Of a stretch of DNA of 64,000 nucleotides, positions 1-11,596 are shown in pieces. The notes below the pieces were generated by a model. The model searched no databases and was not told the DNA's origin. It was given only the letters and a program-made list of their open reading frames with translations. This stretch comes from Castanea sativa (Eukaryota > Streptophyta > Magnoliopsida > Fagales > Fagaceae). A program made the translations under genes and the position numbers. The stretch spans positions 39,793,634-39,857,633 of the forward strand of contig NC_134014.1 of the NCBI RefSeq assembly GCF_040712315.1, in the 5' to 3' direction. The stretch's first letter is position 1; the number at the start of each line of letters is the position of its first letter.

Positions 1-697
1 TTCATTGTGTGGTTTAATCATTCATAATAAAAGGAATGGTGTAATTAAGTGTAAAGTTTTCGTCTTTAATAATTACGAGGATAAGGAAGGTAATTATCAA
101 TGATATTAGCATTGTCATAACTCTTATGTAGGACTTAATTTAATAGTTCTTGTTGACCGTAATTGTCGGTGGAAATTAATTTATGAGTGCTAGAGTGGGA
201 ATTTATTCACATTGTCTATTTGTCTGACAGAGAATCTCAAGTGTTTTGCATTTTCTTTTTTCTTTTTTTGAGTTACTGTTGTGCCATTTTATAAGAATAA
301 GAGTAGCTTATGGTAACATCTCATTGATTTCGTAAGAGTGACGATAGAGATGGTCGTATTTTACATAGATTATTCACATATATTTTATAGTTGGGTTGTT
401 TTTTGGATTTGAGGAAGCTGAATTTAGATCTCTTGCCTGTTCATGGCATTGGTGATAGAAGATACTGAACATATGTATATGTTTAAATGCAAACATATAC
501 GAGTTGTCATTAAGTAATCAAATTGTGTTCATCTTTTGTGCAATTTGATCCTGTTTGCAAATTGATGTGCTGGTAAAGTACGGTTTTTAAAATAAAAAAA
601 ATTTGCACTAAAATGTTGCCAGTGTACATAGGATATAATATATCTCTCCCATGAGGTGAATCCTAGCAATACCCATTTATAATTCCCTTTTATGTAG
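1..697 (+). other. Intron of the CRWN4 gene (5' part outside window)
   Basis: This stretch has no convincing coding frame. It ends in a normal acceptor (tatgtag) directly before the first visible CRWN4 exon. In this family the first exon carries the short N-terminal head and ends just before the segment seen at 698, so this is most likely intron 1. The short reverse-strand frame at 529-774 overlaps the acceptor and has no recognisable content. Confidence 0.75.
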
Positions 698-1646
698 ATC
701 TTTGACCACCAACACCACATGGGGCTTCTCCTTTTGGAAAGAAAGGAATTAACTTCCAAGTATGAGCAGATCAAAGCTTCTGAAGAAACAAATGAAATAA
801 TGCATAAGCGTGATCAAGCGTTGCACCTATCTGCCTTATCTGAGGCAAAAAAACGAGAAGAGAGGCTGAAGAAGGCTATAGGAGTCAAGGACGAGTGTAT
901 AGCAAGTGTAAGCTTACAAATTATGGTCATCCTTAAATTAAAGAAAGTGTGCCTTTCCCATATGAGCCTATCATTGTAATTTATCTTTTCTTGGGGTTTG
1001 TTTGATGGATTTCTGTAGCTTGAGAAGGCCTTGCGTGAGATGCGTGCAGAATCTGCTGAAATAAAGGTTTCAGCTGAGAGTAAATTGGCCGATGGACGCA
1101 TTATGGTAGAGGATGCTCAGAAGAAATTTACTGAGGCTGAAGCAAAGCTGCATTCAGCAGAATCTTTACAAGCAGAAGCAACTCGGTATCACCGTGCTGC
1201 AGAAAGAAAGCTGCAGGAAGTTGAAGCACGTGAAGATGAACTCAGGAGGCGTCTCATATCGTTCAAGTCTGAGTATGTGCCTTACTCATTTATATCATAT
1301 CTTGTTGAAACCCACTTCCATTAGCTTCCTGTGTTCAAGTTGGTTTGGTTAATTTTAATTAGGAATATGTGCATAATAAAAAGGCTCAAAGAGCACCTTT
1401 TCTCATGAGATCCCTTGGCTCCTTTTTATTTATATTTATTAATTTGGTATTATGCTACATGTAGTGCAAACTTTAAAAGATTGGAAAGCAGACTGCATGA
1501 TGGTTTTTTTCTTTTTGAACTTCATGGCTAAGCTCATTAATATGTCTTAAGATAATCTACTCAAGTTTCATGTTACCTCTCCTTTGACTAGGATGGGCTA
1601 CACATAGGAAGTCTTTGTGTTGCATTTCTTTCTATACTTATATATT

Positions 1647-1680
<34 letters not shown>

Positions 1681-4600
1681 AATGTTACCTTTCCTTTGAC
1701 AGTCTTGATCTATGTTTCCCTGAGAGTTCTCAATGAATCCTTTTGAGTAAATGGTATCTTTTGAACTGATCTAATACCTCCTAGGGCAACCCAAGGTCCT
1801 TAGTCTTTGCTTGTTCAAGAGTAGAGAGAACAACAACAACAATACTGAATTAGAAAGAGGAGAATTAAGTTTTTAAATTTCTTTTCCGTCCTTCCTTCCC
1901 TCAGTCATAGGCCAAACAACTGACATAGGATGGAAGCTTGAATGAGCTCCCAATTTTGATGTAGGATCTTTAGGAAATCAGCACTTAATCAGATTTGTTG
2001 AACAGTTCTTGAATAAGGATTGGAGTTTAAGGGTTTAAGTTAAGGAAAAATTGAATCTTGAATATGTTGATGTTTGTTTGGTGTTAAAACAGGGAATAGA
2101 ACAAGAAATAAGATAGATAAAATGCTAGGCAATCACACCTAGGATTTCCTAAGCAATCACACTTAGGTAGGAGAAGGCATTCACACTCTCAAACCTTAAA
2201 ATGAGCTGTTGGAATTTTATTAGAATTAATCTCACTATGACTATTATTGACTACAATAAAACCTTTATATAGTCTATTGTTAGATCCTTTTCTAGGACTA
2301 AAACTCTAAAGAACTTATTCCTAGAAAAGGACTAAAACATAAAATAAGACTCATGGGCCTCTAGGGCAGCCTATTCCAGAAAGTGTAAAAATTACCAAAC
2401 TACTATTTAAAATAAAATAAAAATAAAAATAAAAAACTAAACCAGCAACTTTCTAACCTAAAAAAACTTAATACTAAGACTCAATAATAACTAAAATAAC
2501 CTATGAGATGTGCCAAGAAGGCCCTGCATCAAAACTAGACCACAATTCTTGAATCTTTGTGTATTTAATCTTGTTTTTCCTCAAACTCTTCTTCACTGTC
2601 TGCATCAACAACAGAGATGAAGACAAATCTATAATTTTGCCTTCTTTTTTCTTTTCTCTAGTAACTCAACATCGTTTTAAAATTTAGATTTGGCTTGTGC
2701 CTTAGTTCCAAGCCTTTCATAATGTAGTTCAAGGGAGAGCTACATGCATGGTCATGAGATTTCTCTTCTTTTGGACTTGTTGTCTAGATGGTGAAACAGA
2801 CCAAAACTTGTGAACATACATTCTTGCAAAAAAAATTATGAGTTGTGCTGAATTCCATTATTCTTTTAACACCATGGTCACCCAGTGGTCATTTCAGAAG
2901 CTGCTCCTTTAATGTATAAATTTTCAGGCAAGAAACCTGGTTGGGTAGTTTTGTAATGCCGTTGTTGTCTTATGTTTTAGTTGCGAAGAAAAAGAGAAAG
3001 ATATTATTCTTGAGAGGCAATCTTTAAGTGAAAGGCAGAAAGCTTTGCAGCTTGAACATGAAAGATTACTTGAAGCCCAAGCTTTGCTGAATCAGAGGGA
3101 GGATTTCATTTTTAGTAGATCTCAAGAACTAAATCGAGTTGAAAAGGAGATAGAGGACTCAAAGGCGACTATTGAGAAGAAACTTAGAGATCTAAATGAT
3201 GAGAGATTGAGTATGGATCTGACCAAGGCTTCCCTGTCAAAAAGGGAGGAGGTTAGTATCTTTGATTCCCTTTTTCTTTAATTGTATATAAGATTTTTAC
3301 TTTGTTTGCAAGAAACTTTATTCATGTAGTTTCTCTTTTGAGTTTATGCAGGATGTCATTAAAAGGGAAGCTCTGCTGAATAAGGAACGGCAAGACCTAC
3401 TTGTTCTACAGGAAAAACTTGCAAGCAAGGAATCTGTGAGTTGTTTTTTCTTAGCTAGCATTTTTTTTATAATTAAATTATGGAGTGGAAGATGGTTTCA
3501 GCTAGGCCTTAGGTTTTATCACCATTCTGAGAATGACTGGTTTTATTGGATCCTTTCAGCCAACTGCTACTAATATTTTACTACTGGGAAACTTTATTCT
3601 TCATAATTATCTCGTTCATTTTTCTTATTTCATCTTTTGGATGGAAAATGCAGGATCAAATCCAGAAAGTTATTGCCAATCATGAAATTGCTTTGAGAAC
3701 AACAAAGTCTGAATTTGATGCTGAGCTGGAGATGAGGCGAAAATCAGTTGAAGATGAAATTGAGACTAAGAGACGGGCTTGGGAGTTGGAGGAGATGGAT
3801 CTTAGGCAACGGGAAAACCTAATTTCGGAAAGGGAGCATGACTTGGAGGTTCAGACTAGGACATTAGCAGGTAGGGAGAAAGAAGTGGCAGAGACATTGA
3901 ATTTACTTGATGAGAAAGAAAAACGCCTAAGGGCTACTGAGAAAGAGTATGAGCTGAATAAAGCACAATTGCAAGAAGAGAAAGAAGAGATCAACAAAAT
4001 GAAAGTAGAGCTTCAGAATTCATTGGTTTCATTGGATGACAAAAAGAAGCTGGTTGATCAAGCAAAGGAGAAGCTAGAGGCCATGAAAACTGAAACAAGT
4101 GAGTTATCAGTTCTAGAGATGAATCTTAAAGAAGAAATAGATATGGTTAGGGCTCAAAAATTGGAGGTTATTGCTGATTCAGAAAAGTTGAAAGTAGAGA
4201 AGGCCAAGTTTGAAGCTGAATGGGAGTTAATTGATGAAAAAAGAGAGGAGTTACGGAACGAAGCGGAACGTGTAGCTCAAGAGAGAGTGGCCTTTTCCAA
4301 GTTTATTAAGGAAGAGCGTGATAGCCTTAAACTGGAAAAGGAAGCAATGCGAGAGCAGTATAAACAAGATGTTGAGGCACTTAGCCATGAGCGGGAAGAC
4401 TTTATGAATAAGATGGTGCATGATCGTACTGAGTGGTTCAGCAAGATGCAGCAAGAACGTGCAGATTTCTTACTGGAGATTGAGATGCAAAAGAGAGAGT
4501 TGGAGAATTGTTTTGCAAAAAGACGTGAAGAATTAGAGAGTGATTTGACTGAGAGAGAGAAAGCCTTTGAGCATGAAAAGAAAAATGAACTTCAGTATAT

Positions 4601-6692
4601 AAGCTCTCTCAAGGAAAAAACTGATAAAGAGTTGGAACAGGTTGCTTTAGAAATGAAAAGGCTCAATGCTGAGAGATTGGAGATAAATTTGGAACGTGAG
4701 CAACGAAACAGGGAGTGGGCAGAGCTAAATAATTGCATTGAGGATCTGAAGGTCCAAAGAGAGAAATTAAAAAAACAAAGGGAGCTATTGCATGCAGATA
4801 GAGAAGAGATACTTGCCCAGATTGAAGACCTTAAGAAGCTGCAGGATTTAAAATTTGCCTCAGATAGTATTGCTGAGATGCAGAAATTCGATTCTGAACT
4901 AGGCCAGCGGAAAGTTTCTGCAAAAAGAATTTTGAAGCAGAAAAGATTTATACCAAATGCTGAGGATTCACAGAAAGTGGTAGATATTACTGATGTTAGC
5001 AATAGGCTCAATTCTCCATCTATGCATAATCTGGATAGTGCTTCTCCTCATAGCTCTGCTCGTTTCTCCTGGATTAAACGATGCACAGAATTAATATTCA
5101 AACATTCTCCTGATAAGACTCCGATGAAGTATGGAGAAAGGTCTTTGTTATCTGACCCTGAAATTGCAAGCAATGGGCAAAAGGACTTGGGAGAGGAGAA
5201 GTCAAACAGAATTTTCAGAGAGAGACAGCAAGTGAAATATGCTATTGGTGAACCAAAAGTGATTGTTGAAGTGCCCCATGTAGATGACATTGCAAAAGCA
5301 ACACATGATAATGTGTCTGAGATTAAAGAATATGCCAGTGAAAAGTGTGCCCCTTCAATTTCTGAGCAACAGCTTCAGGCAGGAAGAAAAAGAAGAGTAA
5401 AACACTCTATATCCAATGACAGTGTTAATTTACAATCAGAGCAAAGGCAGAACAGAAAGAAAAGGAGGCAACAAGAGGATGCCACTGCAACTCAATGCGC
5501 TGTTACTGAGAGGTAAAGCGTTAATTTTTCCCCCATTTGATATAGCTTATCGCATATTGAGTTTAATTTCTGATTTTTGAAATGCACTAGTGGTATTTAG
5601 AGACGTAAATTAAAATTTTTTTCCTGGTAAATGTGTTTTTATTTGGTTTCAGTGTAATTTCCACCCAAAAAAATGTTGCAGAGGATCAGCATGTATTGTT
5701 TTCATCCTCTAAACTTCAAGAAGGTGCTGAAGAGGCTAGTGTATTAGTTATAGATAAAATTGTACAGATCTCAGAAGTGACTCATGAGAAAACTGGCACT
5801 GACAACTTCACAAATGAAGACAAATTAGACTGCTTGTTAAATCCTGTAACAGAATTGCAGCAGAATATTCTTCTGGGTAAAGGACTAAATGGTCATGCAA
5901 ATTCTTCACCTGTACAGAATGATGCCTTATCCTGTGGCCCCAAGGCACCAGAAAAGCTTCTAGTACACAACGATGGACAAGTTAGTGAGCATTATCAGGT
6001 GACTGCTGACTGCTGTTCGCTCAAATCTTGTATGTCTTGATGTTTTTTCACGTGGGTATATAAGATTGCATTATGGTATTTGTTCACTTCTAATTGTTTC
6101 TGTTTCATGTTCATTATTTTCTTTTTTATGTGGTACTGCAAGTATTTGTTCTTCTTGATGGACAATATTTTTTCCCAATCTAAAAGGCTTTTTGTTTCAT
6201 GGCTAGCTGGTTATGGTATTTTGCTTTTTCCTGTCATTTGCAATTTGTTTATTCTCCATTATTTGCAATGTGTTTGCTTTTTCCTGGTTATAGTATTTTG
6301 CTTTGGACAAAACTTATGTACAATATTTTAGGTGCTATTTCTTAGGATCCCCTATTAAGATTTTGCCATGTGGCTACTTAACTTAAAAAATACACTTACA
6401 TCCATAAAGCCTCATGGCAAAATCTTAAGAGAGGAACCTAAGAAGCAATATCTAAGTACTGCACTTGCTCTTTGCTTTTTACTGCTACATGATGTGCTTT
6501 CCTTGACTGATGGCTTCTACAACTAGTAGAGTTGTGTGTGGAGCCTTTGAAGGGCTTCAACGCTGGGGTCCCAATTTACAGTGACATAAAGCCCATATTT
6601 GATATGATTATTGCATGGTTGAGTAGTTATCCATTTATACTGCTGCCTTCTATTCTTTTCTAAATGCATGTCTTTTTTTGCAGACGCAGTGA
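698..6692 (+). CDS. CRWN4: CROWDED NUCLEI 4-like nuclear lamina coiled-coil protein (5' partial)
   Basis: CRWN/NMCP proteins are plant lamin-like filaments at the inner nuclear envelope that set nuclear size and chromatin layout. Exons read: 698-907, 1019-1272, 2981-3251, 3352-3435, 3654-5512, 5653-5998 and 6684-6692. All joins keep frame and use GT-AG, giving about 1010 residues. The N-terminal head exon is outside the window. Translation starts IFDHQHHMGLLLLERKELTS and continues as an almost unbroken heptad coiled coil to about 4850. A conserved FSWIKRCTELIFKHSPDK block (near 5061) and basic clusters GRKRR and RKKRRQQ (5380-5470, likely nuclear localisation) follow. The C-terminal motif KKLWTFFTT of CRWN1-type paralogues is absent, which fits CRWN4. 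The last two codons (TQ, then TGA) are the weakest part: an alternative donor at 6030 (gtatgt) would change the tail. The introns are ordinary; 1273-2980 carries a TG/TA microsatellite. Confidence 0.9.
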
Positions 6693-7329
6693 CGAGATAT
6701 ACCTAAATAGCGTAAACAGGAAGTTGAAGAGAATGGTGCTGCCAAATCATAATGAGAAGGTTGATTGAAAAAATTCAATAGTTGACAAGGTCAAAACAGA
6801 AGTAAAAGATTTCTAGCTTTTGGTTGGATGCACCTGCAGTTTACCTACTGCAATGGACACACTGGCTTCACTCCTTTTGAAGTAGTTTTTGGCTGGTGAC
6901 GTGTCTTTAAGTGGGCTAAACATGTAAATGACTGCTCGCTGTGTTCTTATGAGAAATTTGTAAATGTTTTGTGCATCCTTAATTGCCTTTATGTGTGTAG
7001 ATTTCATTAGGTTTCAGTAGGTCGGGTGATTGTTGCCAGTATTTGTTTTGGCATGGGGTGGTGTTTTAGCGTTTGTAAGATGGTATCCATTAGCATTTGT
7101 GGATTTTTGGGTTGTCTGCTTTGCTTTATGATGAAATGTTAGTGAGAGCAATTTTAAGTCTTCAGGCTATTGGGTTTTTTTTGGGGGGGGTTGCTGAAAT
7201 TGTGAGTAAACGTGTCCAATGTGCACTTTTAATGACAGTCGCCTTGTTCTTTTCCTGCATACCCATAACTAGTGGAGAGGATTATCTGAAGAGGGAAGGG
7301 CACTTCATCGTGGTAATATATGCATGTGT
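6693..7329 (+). other. CRWN4 3' UTR and downstream intergenic DNA
   Basis: This is T-rich sequence after the proposed stop, probably 3' UTR for the first few hundred bases. No clear polyadenylation signal was singled out. A 90-codon frame at 7097-7369 has no recognisable domain and its distal part overlaps the LINE remnant, so it was not called. Confidence 0.5.
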
Positions 7330-7830
7330 CTGTCTAGGGCTTCATGACAGCTTTAATGAGACAAGCTGAATCTCAAGATTTGACTATAGGGATAGCAGTG
7401 TGTAAAGGTAGTCCACAGATTCTCATCTTTTATTTGTTGATGATAGTCTTATTTTTTGTTAAGCAACCACTCATAGAGGGAAGAATATACTTGCTCTTCT
7501 AAAGCCTTATGAAAATGCCTCAGGCCTCAGCCCACAAACTCATCGAGAGCAACTATGGTTTTCTTTAGTAAGAACACTACGGTTGAAACACAAGGCCACT
7601 CAGAACTGCTGGGTTAGAGAGTATACCAGTATATTACACTTCGAAAAGTATTTGGGGCTACCCCAATGGTTGGAAGAGAATGTAAAAGAGCTGTCTCATA
7701 AATCAAAGGAGTTTGGGAGAAACTCCAAAATTGGCAAACTAAAATTCTTTCGCATGCCGAGAGGGAGATTCTTATTAAGGTAGCTGTCCAAGCAATTCTT
7801 ACTTATTATTAAATCTGAATTTAACTTTTG
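7330..7830 (+). mobile_element. Degenerate LINE reverse-transcriptase fragment
   Basis: Reading across shifting frames gives pieces typical of plant L1-type ORF2. They include an FMTALMRQAESQ-like stretch, a KGSPQ segment followed by the decayed active-site region (FYLLMIVLFFVK, derived from the FADDSLLF type), LGLP (near 7648), then VWEKLQNWQTKILS and REILIKVAVQAILTY (7709-7809). Several frameshifts are needed, so it is non-functional. Both ends look truncated and no target duplication was found. Confidence 0.8.
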
Positions 7831-8522
7831 AAAATCTGATTTGGCAAGAGACTAAATATTAATGTAGATAATCAATTGGCCAAGGTCTTCCAAGTTCCAA
7901 ATCAATCAAAGGTTCCATTTAGAATAGGAAAGTTTGGATTGTCTTTATCTCTGAGCTTACATGGTTGTTTCACTTGCCCTCACATGCTAACATGCTCGGA
8001 TGACTCACATGATTTTATTTCCTTTCTTCACTTCCTTTTATTTCACATACATAACATGCTTTGGTTCATTTACTTTCCTTTTGCTTGCAAAATATAAACA
8101 AAAGAAAGGATATGAATTAGTGTTTCATAATACATTTTTTCATGTTAATCAACATGATAATCTCACATTTGCATATACAATTCAGCGTTGATTTTAATCT
8201 GTCAAAATTTTGTATGATGATATTCAAAAGTTGGGATATCAACCATTATAATGGTTGTCAAAGTTGCATCATCAGAATTGATTTTTGAATTATTTGCATT
8301 TTTTTTCTTTTCAAAATTCAAATACTGTAGTTGGTTTTCCAACCATATTCAAATCAAATAAAGTCTTATTTATTATCTTATCAACTATATCAATTACTGT
8401 TGCCAAGTGAAAAATAAATTATAAAATCCAAAGACATTAGTCCAAGTGGTGGTTGCCCGATTCTGTAGCACCCACTTGAGAATTTCAAGGTCGGTGATTA
8501 GTATTCGACCATGGACAACCTA
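7831..8522. other. Intergenic, no gene seen
   Basis: This is AT-rich DNA without a credible gene. The two overlapping frames at 7876-8191 are low-complexity F/H/L-rich readings. The last part (about 8435-8520) has a tRNA-like phrase (ggtcggtgattagtattcga) that could be a SINE remnant, but this is not strong enough to call. Confidence 0.5.
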
Positions 8523-8530
8523 CTAACTAC

Positions 8531-9101
8531 TAGAGGTGTTTAACAGCAATCGAGACCCGACCCACCCAACCAACCCGTCCGATCCGGCCCAAGAACCAGC
8601 CGACCCGACGCCCGTGACGGTCGACGGTGGGTCTTCGCCTCCAGAATCCAAAAACTGCAGGTCGGTTGGCGGGTTTTCTCCCCAAAACTCAAAGAAACCC
8701 GACCGAACCAATCAAAAGAGCAATTTCCGGCAAAATTTTTTAGTACAACGAGATTTTAGTTAGATCCATGGAATCTCCACTAGATCTGGCGAGATCTCAC
8801 TAGATCTGGCGAGATCTTGCCGAATCTGGTGAGATTTTGCCAAATCTGGCGATAATCTGGTGCAAATATCATTGAAATGTTGTTGATTTCGCGAAAAATC
8901 CAGCGTTAACTCGCCGGTTTTTTGCTAATTTTGAGATCTCCAACTGTGGCCGAACTGATCGCCATCCGTTGAAGGTCAAATCTGTCCAATCCGATTAGCC
9001 ACTCCGGTCGGCGGTGGGTTGAAATTCTGGCCATCCAATCTGGTCGGATTGGTTTCGGGTTGGGCACAAATTCGACCCAGATTGACTTATGGATAGGCCT
9101 A
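8531..9101. mobile_element. Non-autonomous hAT-like element (571 bp)
   Basis: The segment starts TAGAGGTGTTTAACAG and ends CCATAAG-like in inverted sense (TAGGCCTATCCATAAG). It is flanked by a perfect 8-bp direct repeat CTAACTAC at 8523-8530 and 9102-9109, the target-site length of hAT elements. Inside are short C/G-rich repeats (cccgacc type) at both ends and a run of agatctggcgag repeats near 8770-8850. Open frames across it (8523-8763) are proline/glycine-rich readings of these repeats, not genes. The terminal inverted repeats match weakly, so the hAT label is inference from the duplication and the TAG start. Confidence 0.65.
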
Positions 9102-9222
9102 CTAACTACTAAAGTGGCAATAAACGGCAATAGCAGGCCCACAACACTTATGGATTAGGGGAAATAGTTTTTGTTGGTATCAAGCTTTTATTAGTAATTT
9201 ATTTCTTAGGATTTATTAAAGG

Positions 9223-9540
9223 ATAAGGTTTCACTACAAACTTAGTTGTAACTTAAGGTTACAACTTCACTCAATATTTTTTTATTGGATGTAAATTTTG
9301 ACAAATCCATCGTTGGATTGCATTTTTTTTCTTATATCCTCTATGTTTGCAAAATTTCTAGAAATTCAAAGATTAATAGCTATATCATCAATCAATTGTT
9401 TAAATTGTAAGTTTTTATAGTCTAAAATTATGTATAAAAAATAATATCTGATTAATACAAAATTTGACATATATATTAAGAGCATAAAAAACATGTAATT
9501 GAATACTACAACTAAGTTTGTAACTAAACTTTGTTCCTTC
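9223..9540. mobile_element. MITE with palindromic ends, family copy 1
   Basis: The left end (ACTACAAACTTAGTTGTAAC, 9232-9251) and the right end (ACTACAACTAAGTTTGTAAC) are near inverted copies of each other, and each is also nearly self-complementary. The core (tgcaaaatttctagaaattcaa and tctaaaattatgtataaaa) matches the core of the element at 36832-37220. It is non-coding. Confidence 0.65.
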
Positions 9541-9557
9541 ATTAAAGACATTTTTAG

Positions 9558-9590
9558 TTTTTTTTTTTTTTTTTGGAGGGGGGGGGGGGG
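9558..9590. repeat. Homopolymer run T17 then G13
   Basis: A run of T (9558-9574) is followed by GGA and a run of G (9578-9590). Such runs are common assembly error points. Confidence 0.9.
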
Positions 9591-9609
9591 TTAGGGCGGT
9601 ATGACCCAA

Positions 9610-10040
9610 AACTTTCAAGTGGGTGAAAATAAAACTAGAAATGGACCCAAAATACTAGTCGAATTGGCTGGTTCGGGTCTCATTGGGTTTCAAGTTGTAC
9701 CGGTTGGTTTCGAGTTTTGTCGCCAGCATTGATATTTTGCCGTATTCATCAAGATCCAACCGATATTTGGTCGGATCCGTCAAGATCTAACTAGATCTCG
9801 TTGGATCTAATAGATTTCGAGTATTTATCATCGAAAAACTTCAAATATCACCGGTTTTTGTGAATTTTTTGTCTAAAAACCTTCAAATATTGTCAAGTAT
9901 TTTTGGTTTTATGATTGAGTTGGGTCTTATTGGGTTTTGGGGGAAGAAACCCACCAATCGACCCGAAGGTGTCGGGTTCTGTGGGTGGGGACACCCTTTG
10001 GGGGGAGGGGGAGGGGGAGGGGGGGGGGGGGGGTTGTTGT
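9610..10040. repeat. Degenerate relative of the 8531-9101 element, opposite orientation
   Basis: The block with ggaagaaacccaccaatcg and gggttctgtgggtgggg near 9940-9990 matches the reverse complement of 8620-8700. The agatctaactagatctcg region near 9785-9805 parallels the agatctggcgag region of the first copy. Ends are not defined, and the right side runs into a G-rich tract (10000-10033) that may obscure the boundary. Confidence 0.5.
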
Positions 10041-11596
10041 GTGTCAGTGAGGAGTGGTATTAACATATACGGATCAAATTTTTTTAGGCCTCTTCGGTTC
10101 CACATTCATCTCTATGATATTTTTGGATCCAATTTTAAACTTTCAAAGGTATAATAGATGATTTAAAAATAAAAATTTTAAATTGGGGGAGAGGGTCATG
10201 GGCTCCTTGCTCGTTAAAGAACCTTGGTAATATTATAAGAGCCCCTCCTTATGCGAAAATTATCTTCTACCTTTGTTGCATGCAGCATGACTCTTACAGT
10301 ATGTGTGGAACCCACTCACCTACAGGACTCGCATGCTATGACTATGTGAGACCTACTACAAATATGAGATACCCTCTTCTTATGTAAATCTTTAAATCTT
10401 TAAACTTCTAGTGGATGCAAGATCATAAAGTGCAATAATTATCTCATCCATACAGAATATATATCATCAATCTCAAAACCTCTTTAGAACTGCAACAAGA
10501 TCATTTATGTTATGGCTCTCAACCAGAACCAATATATTTGAAAATAAGCTCGAATAGCTTATAGCGTTGGTCCAAAACGACAGACCAGTGACCATTGACA
10601 GGAACAAAAGACTTTCTGAACCATCTTGCAGATATAGTTTTGGTTGTTCTGGAGACATATTGCCATAACAAATGGCAACATAATCTTCAGGGCCTGACTC
10701 TAGAATAACATAGATTTATATTTATTTTTTCATTTGTATAATACAATAGCTACAAAGAAGAAGAAGAGGATGATGAAGATGACCGTGGAACCTCGAAACA
10801 CAAAGAATCATTGGCTCCACATGCATTCAGAGAAAAGAGGGGTTAAAGATTCGGAGATCACCGCCCTCTGTTCCTCTGAGAGCATGTTCAATGTTTGATT
10901 GTTCATTTGAGGTAAAATCTATATTTTCGTTTTTCATGTAACACTCCACAAGTAATCTAGAAGAAAATGTCTAGAAGAGAAATATATAGGCTAATGTTTT
11001 AAAACGTTATAATAGTAATTTTGTGCTTCATACTATGTCAGAGATATTTTTCATTCTTTATCATTTAATTTAACTTCAAATTCATGTGATGGTAAATTAT
11101 AAACTCCATAAAAAGGTAGAACCCTTTCTATATCAGAAAGTGCAAGTTATACCTCAACAAACACAAAATCACCTTATATGAAATTAAAAGAACCATAAAT
11201 TATGACCTTTTAAATTTTCAATATGTATCTCAAATTAATTAATATGGATATTTTAAGTATCCTTTCCAACTTATATTGCTACTCATCTAGAATAGCTGAA
11301 AACATAACCAAATGATAAACACAATAACTAGAACTGCAAAATTCATATGACTCCTTTTTCTAAAGCTGACCATACTCACCCCAACAACTAATAAACTCGC
11401 CTTGAAAGACATTCTAGTGAAAGTTTTTAAGTATTATATATTTGTTGTTGAAATTTGTTTGACAAAGTTGAAACACTTTCCTACTGTGAAACGAATGAAA
11501 TTCAAGTATCTTGAAGTTGAGAAATGTTATCCAAGGAAAAAGGAAGTTGGGACAAAAACTTGGAGAGATCATTTTGACCTGTTCAACGTCTCAAAA
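10041..11596. other. Intergenic, including probable 3' UTR of the tRNA synthetase
   Basis: This is AT-rich sequence on the 3' side of the reverse-strand synthetase gene. About 11250-11596 is likely its 3' UTR. A 61-codon reverse frame (10473-10658) beginning MSPEQPKLYLQDGSESLL looks compositionally protein-like but matches nothing known to me and lacks clear splice context. No other gene is seen. Confidence 0.45.

Noticed and set aside
8523..8763. Proline-rich frames on both strands
   Set aside because: They are readings of short GC-rich repeats within a hAT-like element.
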